Assembly (NCBI RefSeq): GCF_006539725.1
Contig: NZ_BJNO01000008.1
Location: 112,681-176,680 of the forward strand
DNA from: Klebsiella terrigena
Lineage (GTDB): Bacteria > Pseudomonadota > Gammaproteobacteria > Enterobacterales > Enterobacteriaceae
DNA length: 64,000 bases
Direction of reading: 5' to 3'
Shown: positions 1 through 7,959 of the stretch, piece by piece
Position numbering within the stretch: position 1 is the stretch's first letter
Layout: each line of letters begins with the position of its first letter
Notes under the pieces: model-generated
The model's input: the letters and a program-made list of their open reading frames with translations, nothing else
What the model was told of the DNA's origin: nothing
The model's database searches: none
Made by a program: the position numbers and the translations under genes

Positions 1-87
1 GAGATCCGCCGAAGCGAGATCGTTTGCCGCCAGCCAGCCGCCTATCGCGGCGCTGTCGCCGGCCGTCATCACTATCGCAATCTTCAT
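1..87 (-). CDS. ygcQ: Electron transfer flavoprotein alpha-like subunit, N-terminus only (YgcQ)
   Basis: Only the first 29 codons lie in the window; the gene runs off the left edge. It reads MKIAIVMTAGDSAAIGGWLA and onward, a start typical of the FixB/ETF-alpha N-terminal domain. Its ATG overlaps the stop of the upstream gene by 4 nt (ATGA), which implies translational coupling. The identity rests mainly on position: in E. coli ygcQ (ETF-alpha-like) follows ygcR (ETF-beta-like). Together the two would form a heterodimeric FAD-containing electron carrier accepting electrons from a partner dehydrogenase. Confidence 0.7.
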   Translation of the reverse strand, partial: MKIAIVMTAGDSAAIGGWLAANDLASADL

Positions 88-866
88 GGCCGCATCCTCT
101 GGCATAAATAGTTCTCCCACAGCGCCCTGGCTTTCTCCTGCGCCGTCGCGCCCTCCACGATAGCGGCCGCGCGCCGCTGCGCCGGACGAGTCAGACGCAG
201 GCACCGTACGTCGGGCTGCGCCTCAGCGGTCGCCGCCTGGCGCACGATATCCGCCTTTGCCGCCACCAGGCGCTGGCGCATGCCGGGCACCGGGAGCGCC
301 ACTTCGCCGCACTGCCTGACGGCAATCACCGCCGGTAGGCGCACCCGGCAGCGGCGGATACCGGCGTCCGTTCGCTGCTCGACAACGGCGAAAGGCGGTT
401 CGAGCGTAAAGCGTTCAACCTGGTTGAAACAGGGCCAGCCGAGCATTTCCGCCAGCAGAAAAGGCGTCTGACCATTTTGCCCTTCGCTGCTCTGACAGCC
501 GGTCACGATCAGCTCTCCGCCGTGGCTACGCTGCCAGTCGGCAATCTGTCCGGCGATAAACGAGGGCGCGAAGCGCAGATCCGCAGCCACTTCCAACAGC
601 ACCCGCTGGTCAAAGCCCAGCGCAGCAAAGTAGCGCAGCCAGTGCAGCGCGCGCTCGTCGCCAATACTTAATGCGGTCAAGGTCATCCCGCAGCCCGCGC
701 CGCGCTGGGCCAGCAGCAGCGCGGCGGCGGCCTGCTCATCGGCGCCGATGGCGCTGCGCAATAGTGAGACATCCGGCCCGCAGGTATCCAGTGCGGCGGC
801 CTGCCAGTCCTTTTCAGCCAGCATGCCGGCGTCCGGCTCAGGCTTAAACGCCAACAGAATGTTCAT
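84..866 (-). CDS. ygcR: Electron transfer flavoprotein beta-like subunit YgcR
   Basis: 260 aa, close to E. coli YgcR (259 aa), sharing the stretches LLAFKPEPDAGMLAEK, ITGCQSSEGQNGQTPFLLAE (here VTGCQ) and RLPAVIAVRQCGEVALPVPG. The family is ETF-beta/FixA, which pairs with an ETF-alpha (YgcQ, adjacent) to carry electrons from flavin dehydrogenases to the quinone pool or another acceptor. The start is supported by a strong ribosome site (AAGGAGGA) placed inside the 3' end of ygcS, and the two genes overlap by 23 nt. Physiological substrate and partner are unknown; YgcU upstream is a plausible electron donor. Confidence 0.9.
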   Translation of the reverse strand: MNILLAFKPEPDAGMLAEKDWQAAALDTCGPDVSLLRSAIGADEQAAAALLLAQRGAGCGMTLTALSIGDERALHWLRYFAALGFDQRVLLEVAADLRFAPSFIAGQIADWQRSHGGELIVTGCQSSEGQNGQTPFLLAEMLGWPCFNQVERFTLEPPFAVVEQRTDAGIRRCRVRLPAVIAVRQCGEVALPVPGMRQRLVAAKADIVRQAATAEAQPDVRCLRLTRPAQRRAAAIVEGATAQEKARALWENYLCQRMRP

Positions 867-2193
867 TCGCTCCTCCTTGTCTTTTATCGCCGCTCCCGGC
901 GGCCACCAGCGGCAGCGCTTTGGTTTCCGGGGCCCACAGCCAGGTCACTACAAAGCCGATCAGCAGTACGCCGGCCAATAGCAAAAGGGTAACCGTCATT
1001 CCCCACTGCGCCAGGGTCCAGGGCAGCAGGCCAGTGCTGATGGCGGCCCCAAGCCGGCTCATGGCGGTTGCGAAGCCAACGCCCAGCGAGCGGATATCCG
1101 TAGGAAAGCTTTCCGCCGGTAAAATCCCCACCAGGTTGCTGACCGCCGAAATCGTGGTGCTGAATAAGATAAAAAGCAGCAGCGTCCAGTGGCTGCCCGC
1201 CGGCAGGCAGGCCATAACGATTAGCGTCGCCGCCAGCAGCAGAAAGCTGCCGAGCAGGAAATGACGGTGGGCCAGCAGATGGGTTAATACCAGGCCCAGC
1301 AGCGCGCCAACGATCAGCAGCGCATTCAGCATCAGGCTGGCGGTCAGCGCATCTTCAAGACCGATGGTTTCCGCGATGGTGGGCAGCCAGGTATAGATAA
1401 CGAACCACGGGATCACCAGGCAGACGAAAAAGATGCTGTTAAATGCCGTTCGCCGCCAGTAGCGCGGTGAAAATAGCGTTCCGATCCGTTTATTGGTTGC
1501 CGCCACTACCTCATCGCCAAGCAGCACGTGCGGGCCAAAACAGCGGCGCACCACGGCGTGGGCCTCGGCGAAACGGCCCTGGCGCAACAGCCAGCGCGGA
1601 GACTCCGGCGTCCCCCAGCGCAGCAGCGTGATTAGCAGGGCCGGCAGCGCGGACGAGGCCAACAGCCAGCGCCAGGCTTCCGGGTTTTCGCTAATAAAAT
1701 GGTGCCCGGCGAGGCTTGCCAGAACGTAACCAATGGTCCACACCACGCTAAACGCGCCGAGCAGGATACCCCGATGCCGGCGCGGCGCGAATTCGGCCAG
1801 CAGCGTATGGCCCACGGAGTAATCCCCGCCCAGGCCAATGCCTATGAGGATCCGCAGGCCAATGAGCTGTTCAGGTGTGGTGGCAAAAAACTGTAGAAAA
1901 GAGGCGACGGTAATCAGGACAAAGCTGAGATTGAATATCTTCTGCCGGCCAATGTGATCCGAGACCCACCCGAGGATCAGGCTGCCGATAAACAGGCCAA
2001 GCAGCGCCGCCCCGCCGATCATCCCGGCCATAAAAGGCGTCAGGCTCATGGCGGGGGTCAGCTGGATAATGGCGTAACCGATGACGCCGAGGACATAGCC
2101 GTCAACCAGATGCGCGCCGAAGGTTAATGCGGCAATGCGGCAGTGAAAGCCGTTTAGCGGCAGGTCGTCCATTCGCACCGGTGAAGCGTTCAT
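844..2193 (-). CDS. ygcS: MFS transporter YgcS
   Basis: 449 aa, nearly collinear with E. coli YgcS (445 aa). It has twelve predicted membrane helices and the sugar-porter-like signatures GWVSDHIGRQKIF (loop 2-3) and PESPRWLLRQGR (after helix 6). The start MNASPVRMDDLPLN is preceded by GGGGGAG. It lies in the inner membrane and probably imports the substrate that YgcU/YgcW/YgcE process. The gene overlaps ygcR at its 3' end and lies 173 nt downstream of ygcU, with a terminator-like hairpin between. Substrate unknown; assignment to the family is secure. Confidence 0.92.
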   Translation of the reverse strand: MNASPVRMDDLPLNGFHCRIAALTFGAHLVDGYVLGVIGYAIIQLTPAMSLTPFMAGMIGGAALLGLFIGSLILGWVSDHIGRQKIFNLSFVLITVASFLQFFATTPEQLIGLRILIGIGLGGDYSVGHTLLAEFAPRRHRGILLGAFSVVWTIGYVLASLAGHHFISENPEAWRWLLASSALPALLITLLRWGTPESPRWLLRQGRFAEAHAVVRRCFGPHVLLGDEVVAATNKRIGTLFSPRYWRRTAFNSIFFVCLVIPWFVIYTWLPTIAETIGLEDALTASLMLNALLIVGALLGLVLTHLLAHRHFLLGSFLLLAATLIVMACLPAGSHWTLLLFILFSTTISAVSNLVGILPAESFPTDIRSLGVGFATAMSRLGAAISTGLLPWTLAQWGMTVTLLLLAGVLLIGFVVTWLWAPETKALPLVAAGSGDKRQGGANEHSVGV

Positions 2194-2215
2194 TTCTCCC
2201 CCTTCATGATCCGGT

Positions 2216-2243
2216 AAAAACGGCTTCCCGGTGGAGAAGCCGT
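2216..2243 (-). terminator. Intrinsic terminator between ygcU and ygcS
   Basis: On the minus strand an 8-bp stem (ACGGCTTC / GAAGCCGT, 8-nt loop) is followed directly by five U residues. It lies 123 nt after the ygcU stop and 22 nt before the ygcS start, so it would reduce expression of ygcS-R-Q relative to ygcU unless read through. Confidence 0.7.
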
Positions 2244-2366
2244 ATATAGCCGTCAGATTTCAAGCCGCCTGCTGCGTTTGCTTTCCCCTGTCACATCGCA
2301 ATCGTTGCTCCAGGGGATTGGCATTTTAGGGCCCGCAGGTGAGCCGAATTATTTTGGCTATCGCTC

Positions 2367-3821
2367 TTATTTTTCAATCGGGTAAATCGTTCCGGTATTC
2401 ATGATACCGTTTGGATCAAACTGCTTCTTCAGCCCTTCCAGCAGCGGCCACGCGCTGCCGTGCTCCAGCTTGCTCCAGTGAACGCGGTGTTTACCAATCC
2501 CGTGGTGATGCACCATCGAGCCGCCGAGGCGAATGGTCTCTTCGCAAATGATCTTGTTGAGCGGGTTGTGGTACTTATCAATCTCCTCCTCCGGCTTACA
2601 GTCCACCACGTTGTAGTCGTAGACGAAGTACATGTTGGTGCCGTTCATATAGCTATGAGAAGAGTGGCCGCCCAGCATGGTGATATCGTCGGCGTGCGGG
2701 AACTCGGTGCGGATGCGGTTGAGAACGCTTTCGTAGATCTCATTGATGCAGCTCCAGCAGCCCGATACCTCGGTAGTAAAGCCCATGTTGCCGGTTTTGA
2801 GGATCTGCACGCGTTCGGCGGCCACTTTTTCCGGGCCCCAGTTGAGGTGGTTAAACCAGGTTTCAATCAGCTTGCTGTCTACGCGCTGGCACTGCGGATA
2901 GCGCGCAACGACCTGCGCAATGCCTTCGCCGGTGGCTTTCGCTATCAGCGGGTTGCCTTCAGCCATAAAGATCAGCACGCATTTGCCATCGGCAAAATGA
3001 GTAAAGTGCTGGGTGCCATCCTCGGCATCGTACAGGCGGGCAATTGACGGACGATAGCCCTCCACCATGACCTCGCGCAGGATGCTGAAGCCCACCTTCA
3101 TATCATCCAGAACGTAGCCGTAGAACAGGTTATTTTCCGGCGTGAACCTGAAGATTTTCACCGTCACTTCGGTGATATAGCACAGCGCCCCTTCGTTGCC
3201 GATGATGATATGGCGAATATCCGGCCCGGCGGCACGCCGCGGAACGTTTTTGATGCGGGTGACGGTGCCATCGGGCAGCACGGCCTCCAGCCCGACCACC
3301 ATATCTTCGATTGCCCCGTAGAGCGTGGAAAACTGGCCGATGCTACGGGTTGCCACCAGTCCCCCCATCTGCGCCAGCGGCTTAGACTGCGGCGAGTGCC
3401 CGGTAGTGTAGCCTTTTGCCCGCAGCGCGTTTTCGAGGATTTCCAGCGGCACGCCGCACTGCGCGGTTGCCTGCATATTTTCGATATCAATATTCAGGAT
3501 TTGGTTCATCCCGGCGCCGTCCAGCACCACGGAATTTTCCACGACGGTTTCGAGGCCACCTTCGGTCGCCGAAGCGCCGGTACGCGGGACCCCGTTGATT
3601 TTATGCTGGTTCATAAAGGACAGCACGCTTGAAACCTGTTCGGTGGAGCCTAGCTTGACGACCGCAGCGGGCAGCGGCAGCGTAAAGACGCCGTGGATAT
3701 CAGCATATTTACGAAAGCGGTCAATACTGTTGCGCTTTAACACGGTTTCATCGGTAATCACGCGATCGGAACCGACAATTTCTTTTAACTGATCAACAAT
3801 CGCTTCACGGGATAAAGACAT
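2367..3821 (-). CDS. ygcU: FAD-binding oxidase, AGPS/glycolate-oxidase-like (YgcU)
   Basis: 484 aa starting at MSLSREAIVDQL. That ATG has a good ribosome site (AGGAAGG), and the length equals E. coli YgcU; an in-frame Met 15 codons upstream is less likely. Domains: VAO/PCMH-type FAD domain (about 40-215) with the HSPQSKPLAQMGGLVATRSI region, then a FAD-oxidase C-terminal domain. The late motif VHHHGIGKHR resembles the histidine-rich loop of alkylglycerone-phosphate synthases and related 2-hydroxyacid/D-lactate oxidases. It probably oxidises a hydroxy-acid or polyol, passing electrons to the YgcQ/R flavoprotein. Substrate not known. Confidence 0.9.
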   Translation of the reverse strand: MSLSREAIVDQLKEIVGSDRVITDETVLKRNSIDRFRKYADIHGVFTLPLPAAVVKLGSTEQVSSVLSFMNQHKINGVPRTGASATEGGLETVVENSVVLDGAGMNQILNIDIENMQATAQCGVPLEILENALRAKGYTTGHSPQSKPLAQMGGLVATRSIGQFSTLYGAIEDMVVGLEAVLPDGTVTRIKNVPRRAAGPDIRHIIIGNEGALCYITEVTVKIFRFTPENNLFYGYVLDDMKVGFSILREVMVEGYRPSIARLYDAEDGTQHFTHFADGKCVLIFMAEGNPLIAKATGEGIAQVVARYPQCQRVDSKLIETWFNHLNWGPEKVAAERVQILKTGNMGFTTEVSGCWSCINEIYESVLNRIRTEFPHADDITMLGGHSSHSYMNGTNMYFVYDYNVVDCKPEEEIDKYHNPLNKIICEETIRLGGSMVHHHGIGKHRVHWSKLEHGSAWPLLEGLKKQFDPNGIMNTGTIYPIEK

Positions 3822-4014
3822 AGTAATACCTTCCTGATAATTAATTCGGAATAGACGCGGCATCACTCAAGCTACTTCTTTATTAACGGCCGGCATAAAC
3901 CCCAATCACCTCGGGTGCGATATTCACGGGTAATTATTTTATTTCAGCCTCGATGCATATTGAGTGATATTACGTAACACAATAAATAAAAATACAGAAA
4001 CCACCGATTGAAAA

Positions 4015-4800
4015 TTAACGCACCAGATAACCGCCATCGACCACCAGCAGATGACCGTTAACATAATTGGATGCCTGACTGGCTAAAAATACGGCTGCCC
4101 CCATGAGATCCTGAGTATCACCCCAGCGCTTTGCCGGAATATGGTCCAGAACGCGCTGATTGGTTTCCGGATTACTGCGGGTAGCCAGTGTGATATCTGT
4201 TGCATAATAGCCAGGGGCGATGCCGTTGACCTGGATATTATACTGACCCAGCTCGTCGCAATAGGCCTTAGTGAAACCGGCAAGCGCATGCTTAGTTGCT
4301 GAATAAGCCGGTGACCACTGGCCGCCGAGGTAAGAAAATAACGAGCAGATATTAATAATTTTGCCGCTATTTTGCGGGATCATAATTTTTGCCGCTTCAT
4401 GGCTGAGTTCGAACGGCGCCGTCAGGTTAACATCGATCATCGGATCCCAGTCCGCCCGCCCGAAGTCCAGCACCTTATTGAGCTTACAAATCCCGGCATT
4501 GTTAACCAGGATATCGACCGTGCCAAAGCGTTCACAGCAGGCGGCGATGATCCGCTGCGGCGCGCCTTTGGCGGTAATATCCACCTGCATAAACTCAACT
4601 TCAACGCCCTGTTTTTCAATAATTTCTTTTGTCTCTCCGTTGTCCTTGACGACGCTTGGGATAAACAGATTCGCGCCGGCTTTCGCTAGCGCCATGGCAA
4701 AGGCCTGACCCAGTCCGCTATTGCCGCCGGTGACAATTGCCGTTTTACCTTTCAGAGAGAAGAAATCCATTGAGAATGCGTTAAGAGATTCGATTGACAT
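4015..4800 (-). CDS. ygcW: Short-chain dehydrogenase/reductase YgcW
   Basis: 261 aa SDR of the KduD/gluconate 5-dehydrogenase type. The cofactor motif TGGNSGLG is at 24-31, NNAG at 100-103, and the catalytic residues are Ser153, Tyr166 and Lys170 in YSATK. The start is MSIESLNAFS as in E. coli; an ATG four codons upstream (4812) is possible. The leader carries an intrinsic terminator only 25 nt before the start codon, overlapped by an alternative hairpin, so expression probably depends on antitermination. It is divergent from yqcE-ygcE and shares CRP sites with it. Probably interconverts a keto and a hydroxy sugar or sugar acid. Confidence 0.92.
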   Translation of the reverse strand: MSIESLNAFSMDFFSLKGKTAIVTGGNSGLGQAFAMALAKAGANLFIPSVVKDNGETKEIIEKQGVEVEFMQVDITAKGAPQRIIAACCERFGTVDILVNNAGICKLNKVLDFGRADWDPMIDVNLTAPFELSHEAAKIMIPQNSGKIINICSLFSYLGGQWSPAYSATKHALAGFTKAYCDELGQYNIQVNGIAPGYYATDITLATRSNPETNQRVLDHIPAKRWGDTQDLMGAAVFLASQASNYVNGHLLVVDGGYLVR

Positions 4801-4824
4801 AGTTGGCTCCAAATTCCTTTAGGC

Positions 4825-4871
4825 AAAAAAAAAGAAAGGTAACTTCCCCCACGAGAGGGAAGTTACCTTTC
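4825..4871 (-). terminator. Leader terminator (attenuator) of ygcW
   Basis: Perfect 15-bp stem (GAAAGGTAACTTCCC at 4834-4848 with its complement at 4857-4871, 8-nt loop), followed on the minus strand by nine U residues (4825-4833). It sits between the promoter region and ygcW, so it acts as an attenuator rather than an end-of-gene terminator. Confidence 0.9.
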
Positions 4872-4889
4872 TCATTGTCTCTGGTAACT
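4861..4889 (-). promoter_or_regulatory. Putative antiterminator hairpin in ygcW leader
   Basis: In the minus-strand RNA, AGTTAC pairs with GTAACT across a purine-rich 17-nt loop (CAGAGACAATGAGAAAG). The 3' arm is part of the 5' arm of the ygcW leader terminator, so the two folds exclude each other. A related element is present in the yqcE leader. Confidence 0.6.
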
Positions 4890-4922
4890 GAGCTAATTTT
4901 TTAGCACAGCGCTCAGGCAGCT

Positions 4923-4942
4923 AATGTGATCGCAATCACAGA
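4923..4942. promoter_or_regulatory. CRP binding site (ygcW/yqcE divergent region)
   Basis: TGTGA-TCGCAA-TCACA (4925-4940) is a perfect match to the two CRP half-sites. It lies in the divergent control region, nearer to ygcW, and indicates carbon catabolite control. Confidence 0.85.
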
Positions 4943-4979
4943 TAAATATTTCACTCATAAATTAAGCGTAAAACTACGA

Positions 4980-4999
4980 AGCGTGATTATTCTCACACT
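4980..4999. promoter_or_regulatory. Second CRP site (ygcW/yqcE divergent region)
   Basis: CGTGA-TTATTC-TCACA (4982-4997) has one mismatch in the left half-site. It lies on the yqcE side, 57 bp centre to centre from the first site. Confidence 0.7.
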
Positions 5000-5032
5000 A
5001 AAACCCACGCTGACATGTTATTCATAATCGCA

Positions 5033-5058
5033 ATTACTAGAGACCAGAGAAAAGTAAT
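5033..5058 (+). promoter_or_regulatory. Putative antiterminator hairpin in yqcE leader
   Basis: ATTAC (5033-5037) pairs with GTAAT (5054-5058) across the loop TAGAGACCAGAGAAAA. The 3' arm lies within the 5' arm of the following terminator. Sequence and fold parallel the ygcW element (TTAC, AGAGAC, AGAAA, GTAA in the same order), with an A:U pair here where the ygcW element has G:C. Confidence 0.6.
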
Positions 5059-5093
5059 CCACCTGCAAAGGCGGCTTACTTTTCTCTTTTTTT
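5046..5093 (+). terminator. Leader terminator (attenuator) of yqcE-ygcE
   Basis: A 12-bp stem AGAGAAAAGTAA (5046-5057) / TTACTTTTCTCT (5076-5087), with an inner GC-rich stem-loop, runs into seven U residues. It ends 26 nt before the yqcE ATG and would block the yqcE-ygcE operon unless antitermination occurs. Confidence 0.88.
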
Positions 5094-5118
5094 CGTCTAT
5101 TCAAAATGAGATCACGAT

Positions 5119-6417
5119 ATGCAACAGAATTCATATCGCCGTTGGATAACGCTTGCCATTATTAGTTTTAGCGGCGGAGTCAGCTTTGACCTTGCCTATT
5201 TACGCTATATCTATCAAATCCCAATGGCAAAATTTATGGGATTTAGCAATACCGAAATAGGCTTAATTATGAGCACCTTTGGTATTACTGCTATTATTCT
5301 CTATGCACCCAGCGGGGTTATTGCCGATAAATTCTCGCACCGCAAAATGATTACTTCGGCGATGATCGTGACCGGTCTGCTCGGTTTAATAATGGCAACC
5401 TATCCACCGCTGTGGGCCATGCTTTGTATTCAGGTTGCCTTTGCCATCACCACCATTCTGATGCTGTGGTCCGTTTCAATTAAAGCCGCCTCGCTGCTCG
5501 GCGATCATAGCGAACAGGGGAAAATTATGGGCTGGATGGAGGGGCTGCGCGGCGTTGGCGTTATGTCGCTGGCGGTGTTTACCATGTGGGCTTTTTCCCG
5601 CTTTGCGCCCGACGATAGCAACAGCCTGAAGGTCGTTATCCTGATTTACAGCGTGGTTTACATCCTGCTGGGGATATTGTGCTGGTTCTTTGTCAGCGAC
5701 GCCCCCCAGCGCAGCGGCGCGGCGCAGGAAGAGAAAAAAGCGTTTCAGCTAAGCGATATCCTCGCCGTCCTGCGCATCAGCACCACCTGGTACTGCAGCA
5801 TGGTCATCTTTGGCGTCTTTACCATCTACGCCATCCTCAGCTACTCCACTAACTACCTGACGGAAATGTACGGTATGTCGCTGGTGGCCGCGAGCTATAT
5901 GGGGATCGTCATCAACAAAATCTTCCGCGCGATTTGCGGCCCGCTGGGCGGCATTATTACCACCTACAGCAGAGTCAAATCCCCGACCCGCGTCATTCAA
6001 CTGCTGTCGGTCGTGGGGGTTCTGGCGCTGGTCGCTCTGCTGGCCACCAATTCAAACCCGCAGTCCGTGGCGATGGGGATCGGCCTGATTCTGCTGCTGG
6101 GCTTCACCTGCTACGCTTCGCGCGGGCTCTATTGGGCCTGCCCCGGCGAAGCGAGGACGCCGGGCTATATTATGGGAACAACCGTCGGTATCTGCTCGGT
6201 CATTGGCTTCCTGCCCGACGTTTTTGTCTATCCGATCGTCGGCCACTGGCAGGACACCCTCCCCGCCGCAGACGCCTATCGCAACATGTGGCTGATGGGC
6301 CTGGCCGCGCTGTGCATGGTGATCCTCTTTACCTTTTTGCTGTTTCGAAAAATACGCCGCACCGACGCCACGACGGCACGCGAGGCATCGCTTGCCGCAG
6401 AGACTGTCGGCGAGTGA
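5119..6417 (+). CDS. yqcE: MFS transporter YqcE
   Basis: 432 aa, twelve predicted membrane helices, matching E. coli YqcE (about 425 aa). It belongs to the UhpC/organophosphate:sugar-acid side of the MFS. Loop 2-3 has the DKFSHRKM variant of the usual signature. It is the first gene of a two-gene operon with the kinase ygcE (26 nt apart), which suggests uptake of a compound that YgcE then phosphorylates. The ribosome site is weak (GAG before the ATG). Expression should depend on CRP and on read-through of the leader terminator. Substrate unknown. Confidence 0.9.
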   Translation: MQQNSYRRWITLAIISFSGGVSFDLAYLRYIYQIPMAKFMGFSNTEIGLIMSTFGITAIILYAPSGVIADKFSHRKMITSAMIVTGLLGLIMATYPPLWAMLCIQVAFAITTILMLWSVSIKAASLLGDHSEQGKIMGWMEGLRGVGVMSLAVFTMWAFSRFAPDDSNSLKVVILIYSVVYILLGILCWFFVSDAPQRSGAAQEEKKAFQLSDILAVLRISTTWYCSMVIFGVFTIYAILSYSTNYLTEMYGMSLVAASYMGIVINKIFRAICGPLGGIITTYSRVKSPTRVIQLLSVVGVLALVALLATNSNPQSVAMGIGLILLLGFTCYASRGLYWACPGEARTPGYIMGTTVGICSVIGFLPDVFVYPIVGHWQDTLPAADAYRNMWLMGLAALCMVILFTFLLFRKIRRTDATTAREASLAAETVGE

Positions 6418-6442
6418 GGGTGAAAATTAAAGGAGAATAATA

Positions 6443-7921
6443 ATGTCGAAGAAATACATCATTGGAATCGATGGCGGGAGCCAGAGCACCAAGGTCGTGA
6501 TGTACGACCTGCAGGGAAACGTGGTGTGCGAGGGAAAGGGCCTGCTGCAACCCATGCACACCCCGGACGCCGATACGGCGGAGCATCCTGATGATGATTT
6601 GTGGACCTCGCTTTGCCTCGCCGGGAAGGATCTAATGAGCCGGTTTACCGGCCAGAAAGAGGATATCGTCGGCATCGGCCTCGGCTCAATCCGCTGCTGC
6701 CGCGCACTCCTTAAAGCCGACGGTACGCCCGCGGAACCGCTGATTAGCTGGCAGGACGCCCGCGTCACCCGGCCTTATGAGCACACCAATCCCGACGTGG
6801 CCTGGGTCACCTCATTTTCCGGCTATCTGTCGCACCGCTTAACCGGTGAGTTTAAGGACAATATCGCCAACTACTTTGGCCAGTGGCCGGTGGATTATCA
6901 AACCTGGGCGTGGAGCGACAATGAGGCGGTTGTTAAGCAGTTTAATATTCCACGCCGGATGCTATTCGATGTGCAGATGCCCGGCACGATTCTGGGTCAT
7001 CTCACCGGCCAGGCGTCCCACGCAACCGGCTTCCCGGTAGGATTGCCCGTTATCTGCACCACCAGCGATAAGCCGGTTGAGGCGCTCGGCGCAGGGCTGC
7101 TGGATGACGAAACGGCGGTTATCTCATTGGGCACCTATATCGCCCTGATGATGAATGGCAAAGCGCTGCCGAAAGATCCCGTCGCCTACTGGCCGATTAT
7201 GTCCTCCATTCCCGAGACGCTGCTGTACGAGGGATACGGTATTCGCAAGGGGATGTGGACGGTGAGCTGGCTGCGGGACATGCTGGGCGAATCCTTGATT
7301 AAGGACGCCGGGGCCCAGGGCCTGTCGCCGGAAGATCTGTTAAATAAAAAGGCCGCAGCGGTGCCACCGGGCTGCAACGGTTTAATGACCGTGCTGGACT
7401 GGTTAACGAATCCCTGGGAGCCCTATAAACGTGGGATCATGATCGGTTTTGATTCCAGCATGGATTACGCGTGGATTTATCGCTCCATTCTGGAGAGCGT
7501 TGCGCTGACGCTGAAAAATAACTATGACAATATGTGCAATGAAATGAATCACTTTGCTAAACATATCATCATTACCGGCGGCGGTTCGAACAGCAACCTC
7601 TTTATGCAGATCTTCGCCGACGTATTTAACCTGCCGGCCAGGCGTAACGTGATTAACGGCTGCGCCAGCCTTGGGGCGGCAATCAACGCCGCGGTTGGAT
7701 TGAGTTTATATCCCTCATACCAGGCAGCGGTTGAAAATATGGTGCGGGTAAAAGATACCTTTATGCCGATAGAGAAGAATGCCAGCAGGTATGAGGCGTT
7801 AAATAAGGGAATTTTCAGGGAATTAACCACCTATACGGATACGATTTTGAAAAAGTCGTATGCGGTCACCCACGGTAGTCTGGAAAATGTTGACGCGATT
7901 CAAAGCTGGTCGAACGCGTAG
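6443..7921 (+). CDS. ygcE: FGGY-family carbohydrate kinase YgcE
   Basis: 492 aa, the same length as E. coli YgcE. The N-terminal FGGY domain opens with GIDGGSQSTKVVMYDLQG (phosphate 1 loop). The C-terminal domain includes ITGGGSNSNLFMQIFADVF, the adenosine/phosphate-binding motif GGGS of xylulo-/glycerokinases. A strong ribosome site (AAGGAG) precedes the ATG. It transfers phosphate from ATP to a sugar, polyol or sugar-acid hydroxyl; the exact substrate is not known. It is co-transcribed with the transporter yqcE. Confidence 0.9.
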   Translation: MSKKYIIGIDGGSQSTKVVMYDLQGNVVCEGKGLLQPMHTPDADTAEHPDDDLWTSLCLAGKDLMSRFTGQKEDIVGIGLGSIRCCRALLKADGTPAEPLISWQDARVTRPYEHTNPDVAWVTSFSGYLSHRLTGEFKDNIANYFGQWPVDYQTWAWSDNEAVVKQFNIPRRMLFDVQMPGTILGHLTGQASHATGFPVGLPVICTTSDKPVEALGAGLLDDETAVISLGTYIALMMNGKALPKDPVAYWPIMSSIPETLLYEGYGIRKGMWTVSWLRDMLGESLIKDAGAQGLSPEDLLNKKAAAVPPGCNGLMTVLDWLTNPWEPYKRGIMIGFDSSMDYAWIYRSILESVALTLKNNYDNMCNEMNHFAKHIIITGGGSNSNLFMQIFADVFNLPARRNVINGCASLGAAINAAVGLSLYPSYQAAVENMVRVKDTFMPIEKNASRYEALNKGIFRELTTYTDTILKKSYAVTHGSLENVDAIQSWSNA

Positions 7922-7927
7922 TGGACG

Positions 7928-7954
7928 CGCCGGGTAGTACGTAGCTACCCGGCG
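7928..7954. terminator. Convergent hairpin between ygcE and queE
   Basis: A 10-bp perfect stem CGCCGGGTAG / CTACCCGGCG with a 7-nt loop lies between the two convergent stop codons. There is no U-tract on either strand, so it is a weak or RNA-stabilising terminator. Confidence 0.5.
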
Positions 7955-7959
7955 ATTAA

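Noticed and set aside
4861..5058. BglG/LicT-type RNA antiterminator sites
   Set aside because: The hairpins lack the BglG/LicT consensus, and no PTS genes or BglG-like gene are nearby; the fold and position are kept as a finding but the family is not assigned to BglG.
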